IMG/VR virus record: IMGVR_UViG_3300008266_000101
Coordinates: 1 to 45,792 of that record
Strand: one strand, 5' to 3'
Length of the DNA stretch: 45,792 nt
From: a virus
Shown: piece by piece, positions 1 through 9,547 of the stretch
How positions within the stretch are numbered: the first letter of the stretch is position 1
Layout: each line of letters opens with the position of its first letter
Notes under the pieces: generated by a model
The model's database searches: none
The model's input: the letters and a program-made list of their open reading frames with translations, nothing else
Told to the model about the DNA's origin: nothing
Program-made: the position numbers and the translations under genes

Positions 1-582
1 TTGATAGTGGTTTATATAACATTCTTTATCTACTTTAATACCCTGTTTTTCAATTTGATAGAATACTTCAGTTGTTCTGAAGTTCTGGAATTGAAATGCT
101 GTGTTAGTTAGGGTGTATTTTTGTATTGTGGATAATGTAGCAGCAAATATTTTTTCACATTCCTCATAATGTTTGCTAATTGGAATTAGACAATTAATAT
201 TAGATAGATTAATGTAGTGTCTATAATAATAATTAATACAATTATTACCTAGTGCTTCTGTTAAATTGACAAATTCAATTAAATGAGCATCAAATAATTT
301 ATTGGGATAAGGAAACCAATGCATTGCTTCCTTTTTATCTAACACCCATAGTCTATCAGTGTTGTTTACTAGCCAATCAAATAATTCATCTTTATCCAGA
401 CTAAATGATTCAGTGTGATCTAAACACAGCATGTATCCTTTCTTATCATCAAGAGGTCTGATGTAGATAAGACTTAGTTCGGTAAGTGTCGGATGAAAAT
501 TGTTATTTTTAGGAATAAACCTAATAAAGCAATCTCCAAATTTAGATAGAAGTTGAGATGGTTTCTCTATAACGTAAAACAT
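1..582 (-). CDS. Family A DNA polymerase, N-terminal part (gene runs off the window)
   Basis: I translated this from the sequence: 194 codons stay open from an ATG at 582 to the window edge, so the catalytic part is outside. The protein begins MFYVIEKPSQLL and contains IYIRPLDDKKGYMLCLDHTES. Near its end is VFYQIEKQGIKVDKE, the form seen at the exonuclease/polymerase boundary of Pol I-type enzymes (IExxGIxVDxE). From memory it resembles the polymerases of T4-like marine phages that use a family A enzyme. An ATG at 589 is in another frame and stops after 15 codons, so 582 is the start. It lies downstream of the tail genes with 44 bases between. The family call rests on one motif and general resemblance; the palm motifs cannot be seen here. 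Confidence 0.65.
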   Translation of the reverse strand, partial: MFYVIEKPSQLLSKFGDCFIRFIPKNNNFHPTLTELSLIYIRPLDDKKGYMLCLDHTESFSLDKDELFDWLVNNTDRLWVLDKKEAMHWFPYPNKLFDAHLIEFVNLTEALGNNCINYYYRHYINLSNINCLIPISKHYEECEKIFAATLSTIQKYTLTNTAFQFQNFRTTEVFYQIEKQGIKVDKECYINHYQ

Positions 583-626
583 ATTTCATAACCTTTGAAT
601 TAAATATAAGATAAAAATTTGGAAAA

Positions 627-1154
627 TCAAAGGCTTCCAGCTCCTGAATTTGAAGATATCCAGGTTTTAATTCCCGGCATTTCTTTTTCAGCCCTATCTA
701 ATTCATCTGAGTCTATATAGCCGTCTCCTTGAGTTGTAATTATTGCTATAACTTGCCAAATACCTTTATTTTGAAGTTCTAAATATGTTTCTTTACCTAT
801 TTCTCTAATTAAAATAGGATTAGAATTAAGTTTTTTAGCATAATAAGTATAAAAATATTGTCCTTGAGCGTCTTTTAAAGACATATCTTTATTATGAATT
901 GTTTTAGGGATAATTATAGTGGAAGGATCTATTTTTGTTAAAGAAGCATATTTTTCGTCTACTTTATTAAAATAAAAAGAGTTATCTGTAATTTTTTTAA
1001 GTTCAGGAGCATTTTGATTAAAAGATTTTCCTGCAAAATATCTATCTCCTATCTGATAGTAATATCCCTGATATTCTTTTTTATCAGAGGTATTTATAAA
1101 TTCTTTTCCTATTGTATATTTTCCTGTATCTATTATATTTGATGGTATTCTCAT
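627..1154 (-). CDS. Hypothetical protein, 175 aa, next to the hub/lysin gene
   Basis: I do not recognise a named family. The protein is soluble-looking with no signal peptide or membrane segment. It is rich in Tyr and Lys in its first half (EYQGYYYQIGDRYFAGKSF). It ends with a helical-looking segment containing GDGYIDSDELDRAEKEMPG, which resembles an EF-hand-like acidic loop (DGYIDSDELD), followed by a flexible Ser/Gly tail. The start codon overlaps the stop of the upstream hub gene by one base (TAATG), so the two are translationally coupled. That coupling suggests a role with the baseplate hub or its peptidoglycan-active domain, which is inference. A calcium-binding loop is possible but a single loop is weak evidence. 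Confidence 0.75.
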   Translation of the reverse strand: MRIPSNIIDTGKYTIGKEFINTSDKKEYQGYYYQIGDRYFAGKSFNQNAPELKKITDNSFYFNKVDEKYASLTKIDPSTIIIPKTIHNKDMSLKDAQGQYFYTYYAKKLNSNPILIREIGKETYLELQNKGIWQVIAIITTQGDGYIDSDELDRAEKEMPGIKTWISSNSGAGSL

Positions 1155-4100
1155 TATATATCAACTATATTTAATAAAGTATAAGTAAAAAACTTATAAT
1201 TTGCTTTTTCTAATTGATTGATCATAGCTTGTTTCATCCATAAATAATCATCATAAGATCTTAATACTTGACAACCTGCAGACCAATCATCAATTCTTTT
1301 GTTAGGATCATTAGCACCATAAGTACCTGAGGGGTGAATATTGGTTCCATATATACCGGTCATTATGTTTGTACTATTATATTGAGAGTTTAGGGAAGGA
1401 TCTCTAAAATATTTCATTGATTTAGCCTGGCATAGTGTATCTACTTTACCTTGGTGTTTTCCTCTTCTATAAGCATCAATGTATTGTCCTTCTACCATCA
1501 TAATTGTTCTATCCCCACCACCAAACTTTTTAGCCTCATAATGAAGACCAGGAGAAGTGGTTTGCCACCCAATACGATCAAAGCGTTTTCCATTTTCATC
1601 ATAATAAAACATTACTATATAATCGGTAAAGTAGTTTGATACAAAAAGAGGACGCCCAGTAGTAGAATCGATAGCATTAACTGCTTTATTTTTTTCTCTT
1701 ATACCAACTATATTTACTTTATTTCTACCAAAGTTTGTATTTGCATAGAAAGTATATCCTTTTCTTTGCATAGCTGCTATTACTCTATCTACAGTAACAT
1801 TTGGAGGAATATCTTTTGATGCAGGACCAGGAAGCTGAGCAGGGTCTATTTTAGTTAATTGGTCGTTTAGTTTTTGGTAGTTTTCTTCTGAGGGGTTCTC
1901 TGCGGCAGCAGCTGCTGATGCTGCTATTTTTTGTATAGTAGCAAAATTAGCTGTTGAAAGACCTCCTTTTGGTTTGTCTAATATAATAGTTTGAGCAGTA
2001 AGATTAGTAACCCAATCATTGTTTTTTAAGGAATGACCCAATTCAGTTACAGCATATGCTAATTTTGATCCTACTTTTCCTCCTTTATATCCTCTAGGAA
2101 GTAAATCATCAGGCAATCTAAATAAGTTTCCTATTACTATTCCTCCTATACCGTCCATTTCTATAGATAATTTAGTAGGGATAATAGCTCTGTTTTTACT
2201 ATCTACATTAACTAGACTTTTATAAAAATTAATAATGTCTTTTAATGCATTTGAATATTCTGATGCTTTTGAAGCGTCATAATCGCCCTTAAATTCCCAC
2301 CAACTAGGGTCTATTTTATTAATGTATGAAAGTAATGTTTGAATATTTTTTACTAAAGCCTCAACTTTAATCTTTATTTCTTCTTGTGGGTCTGATTTTT
2401 CAATAGTAGTTGGGGCTTCTTTCTTAGGTATAATTCTATCTATTAGGTTTTGATTAAAGTCAACTAATGTGTTCACATCAGCCCCAAGAGCTCCTCCTTG
2501 AGCTTGAGCTCCAATAGCAATTATAGTAGATTGATCTTGAAATATTTGTGATTCTAATCTGTAGCTTCTTACTACAGATTTAGTATTATGGGTTTCTAAT
2601 ATAAATGCGTTTTTATACACTTCATCTCTATCAGTAGCATCAACATAATTTACATCTATAATTCTAGCAACATTATTATCAGTAGGATCTATATGTAATT
2701 CAAAATTAGCTACATTTCCTATTGCTGTAGATATACCTGACATCATTTGTTTGATTAAATCAAATAAAGCAATATCATTTTTTTCTTTTTTGTCTTGTGC
2801 TGCTAAATTTTCATTTATAACTAATTTATAGATATATTCTAAGTTAACATAAATATTTCCTATTACTCCAAATTGCAATGTATTAAAGTCCCCATTATAA
2901 AAGTAATTTTTGCTTGTATTTTTTACTATTTTTTTTAACGTATCAAAATCAGCTCCAGAATCAGGGATATTGAAATTAGCTGTTGGATCTTCCCAGGCAT
3001 GATTTGATATTAGGCAAACTGCTGGGTTAGTTGTAAGTTGGTATTTGTTTCCTAGACATAGTAGAGGTTCCCCTTTAGCAGTAATTTCAGAATCACGTAC
3101 TGAGAGTTTTACCATAGGGGTTTGATTTTGTTGATCACTTAATAGAACATATCTATTCATTATATCAACAAATGATTCTAAAGTAGTATATATTTGTTTT
3201 CCACTCTTAATAATAGATGATTTACTTTCTTCAGCTCCACTAATATCAACAGGAAATTTAAAAAATATATATTCTTTATTTTTATTATTTGCATCTACAA
3301 CTTTATACTCTGCAAAGTCATTACATTTTGTATTGGCTATTTCATATAGCTCATGACATAATCCTGCTACTACGTTTTGTGAATATGATTCAGCTACTTC
3401 TTTAGGTAGTGTAAACCCTAAAGATTTAGCTAATATACCATCTTTTTCTAAATTAGGAACATTAAAAGCAGAGTAATTTACTTTTAGGGATTCTAATATT
3501 TCTCCCATTGAAATTATGCTAGTAGTACAATCATATCCTCCATCTGGGCGAGCTGACCAACTATAATTTTTTATGAAGCCATACATGGCATCATAATTAC
3601 CTGTTTCTGCTGATTTATTATAGGTTTCTTTCCAAATATCTTCTTTTTTGTAATTTTTTGTAAATATTTTATCGTAATATTGAATATTGCCTTGTAAATT
3701 TCCCTTATTATCTAGAAAAGGAGCCCATCCCCATTCTACTAATACTGTGTATCCAGGGCGCATATAAAGTAATTCTAGTTCTTCTAGTTGTTTTATATCC
3801 CAACAATTAAAACTAACATTTATTTCTCTTAAGGAACCATAAGCTGATTTGGATTTTACCTCTATTCCAGTAATACCAGGCATAGGTCTTAAACCTAATC
3901 TATTTGTTTCACCTGCTTGATTTTGTAAAGTATATTTTCCTTCTTTTCCACCAATAGGATAACGAGGAACTCCATTACTAGTTAATGTACCTCCTTGTAA
4001 TATATAACTTTTAGCTAAAGCTCCACTATCTTCTCCCACATCAACAGCAGAAGTCATTCTAATCCAAGCATTACGGGCATTAAAATACTGAACTGTTTGA

Positions 4101-4189
4101 GGAGTATGGCGTTTACTTCCAATAGCCTCTTGTCTGACTTCTAGTTGCTTGCGAACGTTAGGATTAAATGAACTTTTAAATATTGACAT
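1154..4189 (-). CDS. Baseplate hub-like structural protein with C-terminal L,D-transpeptidase-type domain
   Basis: A 1011-residue protein. The first ~800 residues look like a large phage baseplate/tail protein; the segment around GLRPMPGITGIEVKSKSAYGS and LLYMRPGYTVLVEWGW is a pattern I associate with hub-like proteins of T4-like marine phages. Residues ~795-1005 form a separate domain: VNIVGIRE, a run with GQYIDAYRRGKHQGK, then NIHPSG (His952) and DWSAGCQV (Cys973). The spacing His-x20-Cys with an S-x-G-C core matches the L,D-transpeptidase/YkuD-like active site, also used by phage-associated peptidoglycan enzymes. A likely role is cell-wall modification at the tail tip during entry. It sits four bases after the LysM-like gene and overlaps the following 175-residue gene. 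No Shine-Dalgarno precedes the ATG. Enzyme activity is inferred from motif only. Confidence 0.8.
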   Translation of the reverse strand: MSIFKSSFNPNVRKQLEVRQEAIGSKRHTPQTVQYFNARNAWIRMTSAVDVGEDSGALAKSYILQGGTLTSNGVPRYPIGGKEGKYTLQNQAGETNRLGLRPMPGITGIEVKSKSAYGSLREINVSFNCWDIKQLEELELLYMRPGYTVLVEWGWAPFLDNKGNLQGNIQYYDKIFTKNYKKEDIWKETYNKSAETGNYDAMYGFIKNYSWSARPDGGYDCTTSIISMGEILESLKVNYSAFNVPNLEKDGILAKSLGFTLPKEVAESYSQNVVAGLCHELYEIANTKCNDFAEYKVVDANNKNKEYIFFKFPVDISGAEESKSSIIKSGKQIYTTLESFVDIMNRYVLLSDQQNQTPMVKLSVRDSEITAKGEPLLCLGNKYQLTTNPAVCLISNHAWEDPTANFNIPDSGADFDTLKKIVKNTSKNYFYNGDFNTLQFGVIGNIYVNLEYIYKLVINENLAAQDKKEKNDIALFDLIKQMMSGISTAIGNVANFELHIDPTDNNVARIIDVNYVDATDRDEVYKNAFILETHNTKSVVRSYRLESQIFQDQSTIIAIGAQAQGGALGADVNTLVDFNQNLIDRIIPKKEAPTTIEKSDPQEEIKIKVEALVKNIQTLLSYINKIDPSWWEFKGDYDASKASEYSNALKDIINFYKSLVNVDSKNRAIIPTKLSIEMDGIGGIVIGNLFRLPDDLLPRGYKGGKVGSKLAYAVTELGHSLKNNDWVTNLTAQTIILDKPKGGLSTANFATIQKIAASAAAAAENPSEENYQKLNDQLTKIDPAQLPGPASKDIPPNVTVDRVIAAMQRKGYTFYANTNFGRNKVNIVGIREKNKAVNAIDSTTGRPLFVSNYFTDYIVMFYYDENGKRFDRIGWQTTSPGLHYEAKKFGGGDRTIMMVEGQYIDAYRRGKHQGKVDTLCQAKSMKYFRDPSLNSQYNSTNIMTGIYGTNIHPSGTYGANDPNKRIDDWSAGCQVLRSYDDYLWMKQAMINQLEKANYKFFTYTLLNIVDI

Positions 4190-4193
4190 AACA

Positions 4194-4502
4194 TTATCTA
4201 GCTTGGTTAAATCGATTATATAAATCTAAAATACCGTTAATATCTGTAGGAACTCTTAATTGAGTACCAGGAACTGGATATAAAGCACCTCTGGTTATGT
4301 TGTTATTAGCCATTGCTATTATCCACCATAAAGTGGCATCTCCATAATAGGAATAAGCAATACTATCTAATCTATCTCCTACAGTAGTGATAACATAATA
4401 ATCATTCTCTGACAAAGGAATATTAGGGTAAAATTTTCCTTTATAGTAAGGTCTATTAGTATTATTTGTTTTTAAAACAGTAGCATCACCATAACGTTCC
4501 AT
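4194..4502 (-). CDS. LysM-like baseplate protein (T4 gp53-like)
   Basis: A 102-residue protein whose core YYVITTVGDRLDSIAYSYYG, then WWIIAMANN and PGTQLRVP, is a LysM fold: the opening TVGDRLDSIAYSYYGD, the N-rich middle and the P-G-x-x-L-R-V-P ending are all present. Small LysM proteins occur in baseplates of contractile tails, including T4 gp53 in the wedge and gpX-type hub proteins. Here it lies between two baseplate-type genes. It has one of the few clear Shine-Dalgarno sequences in the window: AAAGGAGG five bases before the ATG, embedded in the last codons (Lys-Gly-Gly) of the upstream gene. Whether it is a wedge or a hub component cannot be told from sequence alone. Confidence 0.75.
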   Translation of the reverse strand: MERYGDATVLKTNNTNRPYYKGKFYPNIPLSENDYYVITTVGDRLDSIAYSYYGDATLWWIIAMANNNITRGALYPVPGTQLRVPTDINGILDLYNRFNQAR

Positions 4503-4503
4503 A

Positions 4504-6705
4504 TTAACCTCCTTTTAAAGTATTTTTTAAATAATTTTGTTCTAGTTTTTCCTGAAATGCATTTTTAAATTTAGTGGGAGGCTGCTGACCTTGTAGTTCC
4601 CCAGCTCTACCTGGGAATCTATATTGGGCCTTATCAATATCAGTTGGAGGTATAGTTGTTGGTTGTTTTATTTTAGGTTGTGGTGTTGGTGGTGGTGTTG
4701 GTGCAGGGGGAGTAGGTTTCGGTTGTGGAGGTACAGGGATTGGAGGATCTACTAAAAATCCACAATCTTGATATTGTGGTAAATAATTATGAATAACTGT
4801 GAAATTAAAATCAACAGCTAGGTATTGAGCAAATCCAGCATCTATATCCCAAGGAGAACCATCAACAGGAGTAAAATTTAAGTTAGTTATAATTCCTGGT
4901 TGGTCTATTATGTATCCTCCCACTCTTAGTCTTATTATTATACCTCCTAGTAGGCTATTATTGTATTTTCCTGCTAGTGTAGAGGCTAATTCACTTACTT
5001 CACAATGTTTTTTTCGAAGTTCTCCAGCATTAAAACAAGGAACATTAAATGCTAATTTTACAGAACGTTTAAATTCATTAAATATATAGAATTTTTCTGC
5101 TCGACCTACATACTTTACATCTCCCCAAGAGCTATCATATGATTCATTATAAGTAGTAATATAACCTAAATAATTTAATACTTTTAAAGGATTTCCAGTA
5201 AATGGATCTAATGGTGTTATTCTTATTACCATCGTATCATCATCTACATTTAGATCATTTGTTCTTTTAAATTGATTAGCTAAGGAAGCAGAAACATATT
5301 TAAAATCAGTAGCATTTCTATTAACATTAACTTGTACTACTGTTCTAGAAGTATCGTTAGATGAATTATAATTTGTATATGTTGTACTAGTTTCATTAAC
5401 TTTTTTTCTTAAGTCTTCATATTTCTTTAGAGCCGGAGTTGAATAAGGAATAACATTTTGGTTAATATTAATTTCAGTAGGAATATCACTTCCTGAAATC
5501 TGGGTTAATCCTAAATCATTACTTGCTGTTAAATACCCATTAACTTCTCCTCCATTATAGGTAACAGGATTATTAATTAATGAAGTTGGTATTGGTAATT
5601 CAAATCTATTAGAAGGATTTAATAATGATGAAGTATTATTAGATACCCCTAAATCATTATTTACTATTACTATATTATCCTTTTTCTTTTCTTGATATTC
5701 TTTATAAGTATTATTTATAAATGAACCATTAATTTTTAAATCAGTATCTTTAATTAAATCAAAGCTAGAACTAGCTAAAGCAGAATTAGTTCTATTACTG
5801 ATTTCAAAATCAAAGCTACTACTTATTTTAACTTCAGAAATATGTGTAGCATTAAAATTTTTATTTTTAGCATAATCTATTTTAAGACTATCATTGGTAC
5901 GTTCTGGTACCCTTTGGATTAGTGTTCTACCTATACCGTATACTGAATTGGGGCCTCCTATATAGTCAGCAATTCTACTATTTTGTATGTCATTAAAAAC
6001 CGAATTTGCAAACGGTATTCCTCCTGCAAAAGTAGCGGCAATAGCACTTAGTGTTTTTTGTTCTTTTTTTCTTAATTTAATATTACCTTTATTAAGATCA
6101 TAATTAGTACCTAAACCAAATCTATTTCTTAATCCAGTTAATCTATTATTTTCTTCGTTATTATTATTTTGGACAACAGCTAAATATTTAGTTTGTTCAT
6201 TTTGAACAGGTAATAAACCATGTCTATTAAAGTGTTGACCAAAAGCACCGGCCGGAACTTGTGCTAATGTATTAATACCTAAATTATATATGCGGGTAGG
6301 ACCTACAGCATTAACTATTTTATTTGCTGTATTAATAATAAAATTACCTACATTTCTTAACAATCCACCTCCTTTAACAGGTGAATCTGTTTTTAATTTT
6401 TTAGTTTCTAAAACAGGATTGGACATTTGTAGTCCAATTTGTTTAACTATAAATAAAGGCCCTTTAGGAAAATCAGTAAGAAATTTCCCGATACGGAGTG
6501 TATCAACAACAGCAGCATTAGCAGCGCCTACAACTCCACCTCTTACTAAACCATCATCGAATTTAGTCATTCGAAAACGGTTAAAGCCACTATCAACTTT
6601 GTTGATATCAACTTTTTGGTATGGTTGACCGCTGTCACCTCCGCCTGGTCGATCACTTCCGTACTTAAGTGATTTTAAGTCGGTTTTTAAATCAAGTAGG
6701 GGCAT
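4504..6705 (-). CDS. Large baseplate-type structural protein with Pro-rich segment (733 aa)
   Basis: No named family is evident, but the start (MPLLDLKTDLKSLKYGSDRPGGG) resembles a conserved structural protein found beside the tape measure in T4-like marine phages. The middle is Asn/Ser rich with many short beta-prone stretches. Around residues 500-640 is a folded part including VVQVNVNRN and WGDVKYVGRAEKFYIFNEF. Residues ~653-688 are a Pro-rich linker (PPIPVPPQPKPTPPAPTPP). The C-terminus NYLKNTLKGG supplies the ribosome-binding site for the next gene. It starts nine bases after the 100-residue gene. Position between tape measure and LysM/hub genes points to baseplate assembly or the hub-tape junction; this is inferred from context. 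Confidence 0.75.
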   Translation of the reverse strand: MPLLDLKTDLKSLKYGSDRPGGGDSGQPYQKVDINKVDSGFNRFRMTKFDDGLVRGGVVGAANAAVVDTLRIGKFLTDFPKGPLFIVKQIGLQMSNPVLETKKLKTDSPVKGGGLLRNVGNFIINTANKIVNAVGPTRIYNLGINTLAQVPAGAFGQHFNRHGLLPVQNEQTKYLAVVQNNNNEENNRLTGLRNRFGLGTNYDLNKGNIKLRKKEQKTLSAIAATFAGGIPFANSVFNDIQNSRIADYIGGPNSVYGIGRTLIQRVPERTNDSLKIDYAKNKNFNATHISEVKISSSFDFEISNRTNSALASSSFDLIKDTDLKINGSFINNTYKEYQEKKKDNIVIVNNDLGVSNNTSSLLNPSNRFELPIPTSLINNPVTYNGGEVNGYLTASNDLGLTQISGSDIPTEININQNVIPYSTPALKKYEDLRKKVNETSTTYTNYNSSNDTSRTVVQVNVNRNATDFKYVSASLANQFKRTNDLNVDDDTMVIRITPLDPFTGNPLKVLNYLGYITTYNESYDSSWGDVKYVGRAEKFYIFNEFKRSVKLAFNVPCFNAGELRKKHCEVSELASTLAGKYNNSLLGGIIIRLRVGGYIIDQPGIITNLNFTPVDGSPWDIDAGFAQYLAVDFNFTVIHNYLPQYQDCGFLVDPPIPVPPQPKPTPPAPTPPPTPQPKIKQPTTIPPTDIDKAQYRFPGRAGELQGQQPPTKFKNAFQEKLEQNYLKNTLKGG

Positions 6706-6714
6706 TTATGTTAT

Positions 6715-7017
6715 TTAGTAACGTCCTTCTGTTGGTCCTAAATCTTTATATCTACGTCCTGGTTTAGATTTGTATACTTGTGATACAACTCCAACTGGTT
6801 TAAGATTAGGGGCGATTGGATCTAATTCATCCATTGTTGATGGTTGTGGTTTGTTGGGTAGATTACCCTTAATTAAACGCCAATCCACATTAGGATTTCC
6901 ATCAGTTGAATATAATTCATGTAATGAATCAGGGGGAACCGGGTTTACTCCGAATTGTTGTGGTTTACTACCACCCAACCCTAAAATACTGTCTTTTAAT
7001 TTGTCTAATAATCCCAT
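6715..7017 (-). CDS. Hypothetical small tail protein, 100 aa
   Basis: I do not recognise a family. It starts MGLLDKLKDSILGLGGSKPQQFG: a short amphipathic helix followed by a Gly/Pro-rich, extended region (NPVPPDSLHELYS, KGNLPNKPQPS, GRRYKDLGP). The low content of predicted helix and strand suggests a peptide that wraps around or links partner proteins. It lies between the tape measure and the 733-residue baseplate-type gene with short gaps, and an ATAAATAT junction motif precedes it, so it may be the first gene of a baseplate sub-operon. Function unknown. Confidence 0.7.
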   Translation of the reverse strand: MGLLDKLKDSILGLGGSKPQQFGVNPVPPDSLHELYSTDGNPNVDWRLIKGNLPNKPQPSTMDELDPIAPNLKPVGVVSQVYKSKPGRRYKDLGPTEGRY

Positions 7018-7030
7018 GGTTTATTGTTTG

Positions 7031-7042
7031 GTATAAATATTT
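7031..7042 (-). promoter_or_regulatory. Junction motif before the 100-residue gene
   Basis: Plus strand GTATAAATATTT; core ATAAATAT begins 16 bases before the start codon. Candidate late promoter or RNA-processing signal. Confidence 0.35.
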
Positions 7043-7047
7043 AATTG

Positions 7048-9492
7048 TTATGCTAGTTTATATGAACTTTGTGCTAGGTTAGATCCTACCTGTTTACTAT
7101 CCATACTAATTATTACAGGACGATTTACTAAATTATCAACAGCTGCCTTAACTTCATTAACAGCATCAATAAGAGGTTGATTAGCATTGCCTTCTTCACC
7201 TTTTCCACCACCTCCACCAACACCAAGACTAGCTAATGCTGGTGCTACAGCACCCAGTGCTGTTAAAGCCATAATTACAGGTGTTGCTAGTATTCCTGCA
7301 AATCCCATAGATGCTAATCCGCCTGCTATTCCAAATAGAGCAGGACCTAATAGTAGTAATGAAGGACCAACTTCTCCTAATTTAACAATCATATCACCTA
7401 TAGCTCCAACAATAGTAGAAATACCAGTAGCTATTGAAGTAATAACAGTACCTATTGCTTCTCCTATTGCTGTGATGGCAGGAGCAGTTAAATTAAGAGC
7501 AAATCCTAATCCTACCATAACCCCTGTAAAAGCTAATAATCCAAGAAGAAGTTGAGGAGATTTTAAAGCAGTGCCTATTGCTGCTAATCCATTTCCTATT
7601 CCTGTTAAAGCTTTTTCAATTAATTCACCATTTACAAATTGTAATGCTAATAAAGCAGGTACAGCTGGAGTAAGTAATGTTAATGCTACGGCAGCGGCAC
7701 CTACTTTAGCAATATCTTTAAAATTAACATCACTAAATGATTTAATACCAGCTGATATTCCTTCAAGTGTATTTTTAATTCCATCTCCTGCTTTTGGTCC
7801 ACCAGCACCTGCTTTTCCTCCAGATTCAGCTGCTTTTTCAGCTGTTTCTTTTGTTTTATCTGCTCCGCCCATTAATGATTCTCTTCCTTCTTTACTAAAT
7901 AGGTTTTTAAAATTAGTTCCTATTCCTGTGAGACTTTTACCTATACCGGCAAAACTACTTGCCATTTTAGGTAGGTAACTTAATGCTACTAATCCAACTA
8001 AAGGATAAAATATATACCACTGAGAGAGAATATTAGCCATAAATTCAGAAGCTGTGGCTAATAGATCAATAAGTGGAGAGAATATTTGAACTACACTAGA
8101 TAAAGCAGTTTTTAATTTCTCAATAGAGTTAGCAAATTTTTCTTGTGCATTTTGGGCTTTTAATTGCTCATATGCTTGCTCACCATATTTTGCTCTAACA
8201 CCTTCAGCACCTATTTTTAATGCTTCTTGTTGATAAATCATAGCTGCTAACGATTCACGATTCATTCCTAAAGCCTTAGCTGTGGCCTCTTGAGCTAATC
8301 TATTGCCTGAGGCAAAAGCACCAATTACTTCTTCATTTTTACCTATTTCCTCAGATAAAGATTTCATATCATTAGCTAAAGCAGCAGCTCTAGCTCTTTC
8401 TAAATTCATACTTTTACCTGTGAGTAATTCTGCTTTTAGTTCGTCTCCAATTGATGTTTCAAAATTTAATAATGAATCCGCTGTGGATTCCATTTGCTGT
8501 AGAGTAGTACCTAGTTGTTTAGCAGCAACTACAGCTTCAGCTATTTTTACAGGATTACTACCTAAACTAACAGCAGTTGCTTTACTAACATTGGCTACTT
8601 CTCTCATCACATCCTTCAATAGAATAGCAGTTTTACCCTGCTTATTCATTGCAGTTACCGTTTTACCTACATCATCTAGAACAGCTTCTGTATTCTTTGA
8701 CTGCATTCTAGATAGTGTAGTTAGTTGGGCTGCTTCTTTACCTGACATACCTAGTCTTCCTGTTAGGTTAGTCATTGTAACTAGGGATTCATTTCCGTAG
8801 TCAACAATAAAGCCCATTTCTTTAGATAGGTCAGTAAAGGATTTTTTTAGTTTTTCACCATTAATATAGGCATCAAACACATTATTACCTACAAAACCAA
8901 GTTCATTATTTAAGAGATAAGCATTTTCATAAGATATACCTAATTCTTTTCTAAAATTAGCTATGTTTTCACTACCCTTAAAAAGCATATCCATTATACT
9001 TCCTAAGGCAAACCATCCCTTTAATGTATCTTTAATATCTTTATATTTCTTATCTATTAAATCAGCTAAGTTATTTTGTTTTTTCTTTTCCTCTGTTATT
9101 TTTTTCTCTTCTTGAGCTTGTTGTCCAAGTAATTTAGCAGTATCTAATTGTTTTTCTATTTGATATTGTGCATTTTTATTTTCAATTAATTGTTTTTGTA
9201 TTTTTTGTTGAGCAGCATGGTTCCTATCTCGTATTGCTTTTAATAATTGGGCTTCTAGGTCAATTTGGTCAAAAGCTAATCTATTAGATTGTTTCTGGTA
9301 TTGTTCTGTTTTACTAGCTAATTCTTTAGTTATATCTTTACCCTCTCTAAGGGCATCAGCCATATTACCTAAATCTGTTAATGCATCTGCTAAACTATTT
9401 CTAATACCTTTGCTTAATGTACTGGCCATACTCTCCAGGTCATCGCGCATACTTTCTAGGCTATCTTCTAAATCTTTTAAAGTTGGAGGCAT
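7048..9492 (-). CDS. Tail tape measure protein
   Basis: An 814-residue protein with tape-measure features. Residues 1-160 are charged coiled coil (LKDLEDSLESMRDDLESM, then a Lys/Glu/Gln-rich helix). Residues ~160-480 are helical and repetitive. A hydrophobic segment near residue 495 (WYIFYPLVGLVALSYLP) begins a C-terminal half made of Ala/Gly/Leu-rich membrane-like helices, ending in a GVGGGGG linker and a short tail. Such hydrophobic helices in tape measures are thought to enter the host membrane at injection. Position immediately after the chaperone gene with its frameshift extension is the classical tail order. At about 1.5 angstrom per residue the tail would be near 120 nm, an estimate only. 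ORFs on the other strand here are mirror images of Ala/Gly-rich codons. Confidence 0.88.
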   Translation of the reverse strand: MPPTLKDLEDSLESMRDDLESMASTLSKGIRNSLADALTDLGNMADALREGKDITKELASKTEQYQKQSNRLAFDQIDLEAQLLKAIRDRNHAAQQKIQKQLIENKNAQYQIEKQLDTAKLLGQQAQEEKKITEEKKKQNNLADLIDKKYKDIKDTLKGWFALGSIMDMLFKGSENIANFRKELGISYENAYLLNNELGFVGNNVFDAYINGEKLKKSFTDLSKEMGFIVDYGNESLVTMTNLTGRLGMSGKEAAQLTTLSRMQSKNTEAVLDDVGKTVTAMNKQGKTAILLKDVMREVANVSKATAVSLGSNPVKIAEAVVAAKQLGTTLQQMESTADSLLNFETSIGDELKAELLTGKSMNLERARAAALANDMKSLSEEIGKNEEVIGAFASGNRLAQEATAKALGMNRESLAAMIYQQEALKIGAEGVRAKYGEQAYEQLKAQNAQEKFANSIEKLKTALSSVVQIFSPLIDLLATASEFMANILSQWYIFYPLVGLVALSYLPKMASSFAGIGKSLTGIGTNFKNLFSKEGRESLMGGADKTKETAEKAAESGGKAGAGGPKAGDGIKNTLEGISAGIKSFSDVNFKDIAKVGAAAVALTLLTPAVPALLALQFVNGELIEKALTGIGNGLAAIGTALKSPQLLLGLLAFTGVMVGLGFALNLTAPAITAIGEAIGTVITSIATGISTIVGAIGDMIVKLGEVGPSLLLLGPALFGIAGGLASMGFAGILATPVIMALTALGAVAPALASLGVGGGGGKGEEGNANQPLIDAVNEVKAAVDNLVNRPVIISMDSKQVGSNLAQSSYKLA

Positions 9493-9507
9493 AATATATT
9501 GTTACGT

Positions 9508-9520
9508 CGTATAAATATTA
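9508..9520 (-). promoter_or_regulatory. Junction motif before the tape measure gene
   Basis: Plus strand CGTATAAATATTA, 16 bases from the tape measure ATG; touches the hairpin at 9518. Confidence 0.35.
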
Positions 9521-9547
9521 AAGCGCCCTATTTCTTGGGCGCTTTAA
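9518..9547 (-). terminator. Hairpin overlapping the stop of the chaperone extension
   Basis: A perfect 11-bp inverted repeat (TTAAAGCGCCC / GGGCGCTTTAA) with an 8-base loop spans the TAG stop of the extension frame. The minus strand continues as TATTTATACG, only weakly T-rich. It may be a terminator or an mRNA-stabilising end between chaperone and tape measure. Confidence 0.6.

Noticed and set aside
7187-8800. Three plus-strand open frames inside the tape measure gene (122, 135 and 165 codons)
   Set aside because: They are antisense images of Ala/Gly/Leu-rich codons of the tape measure: Pro/Ala/Ser-rich with no domain pattern, and no other gene in the window is on the plus strand.
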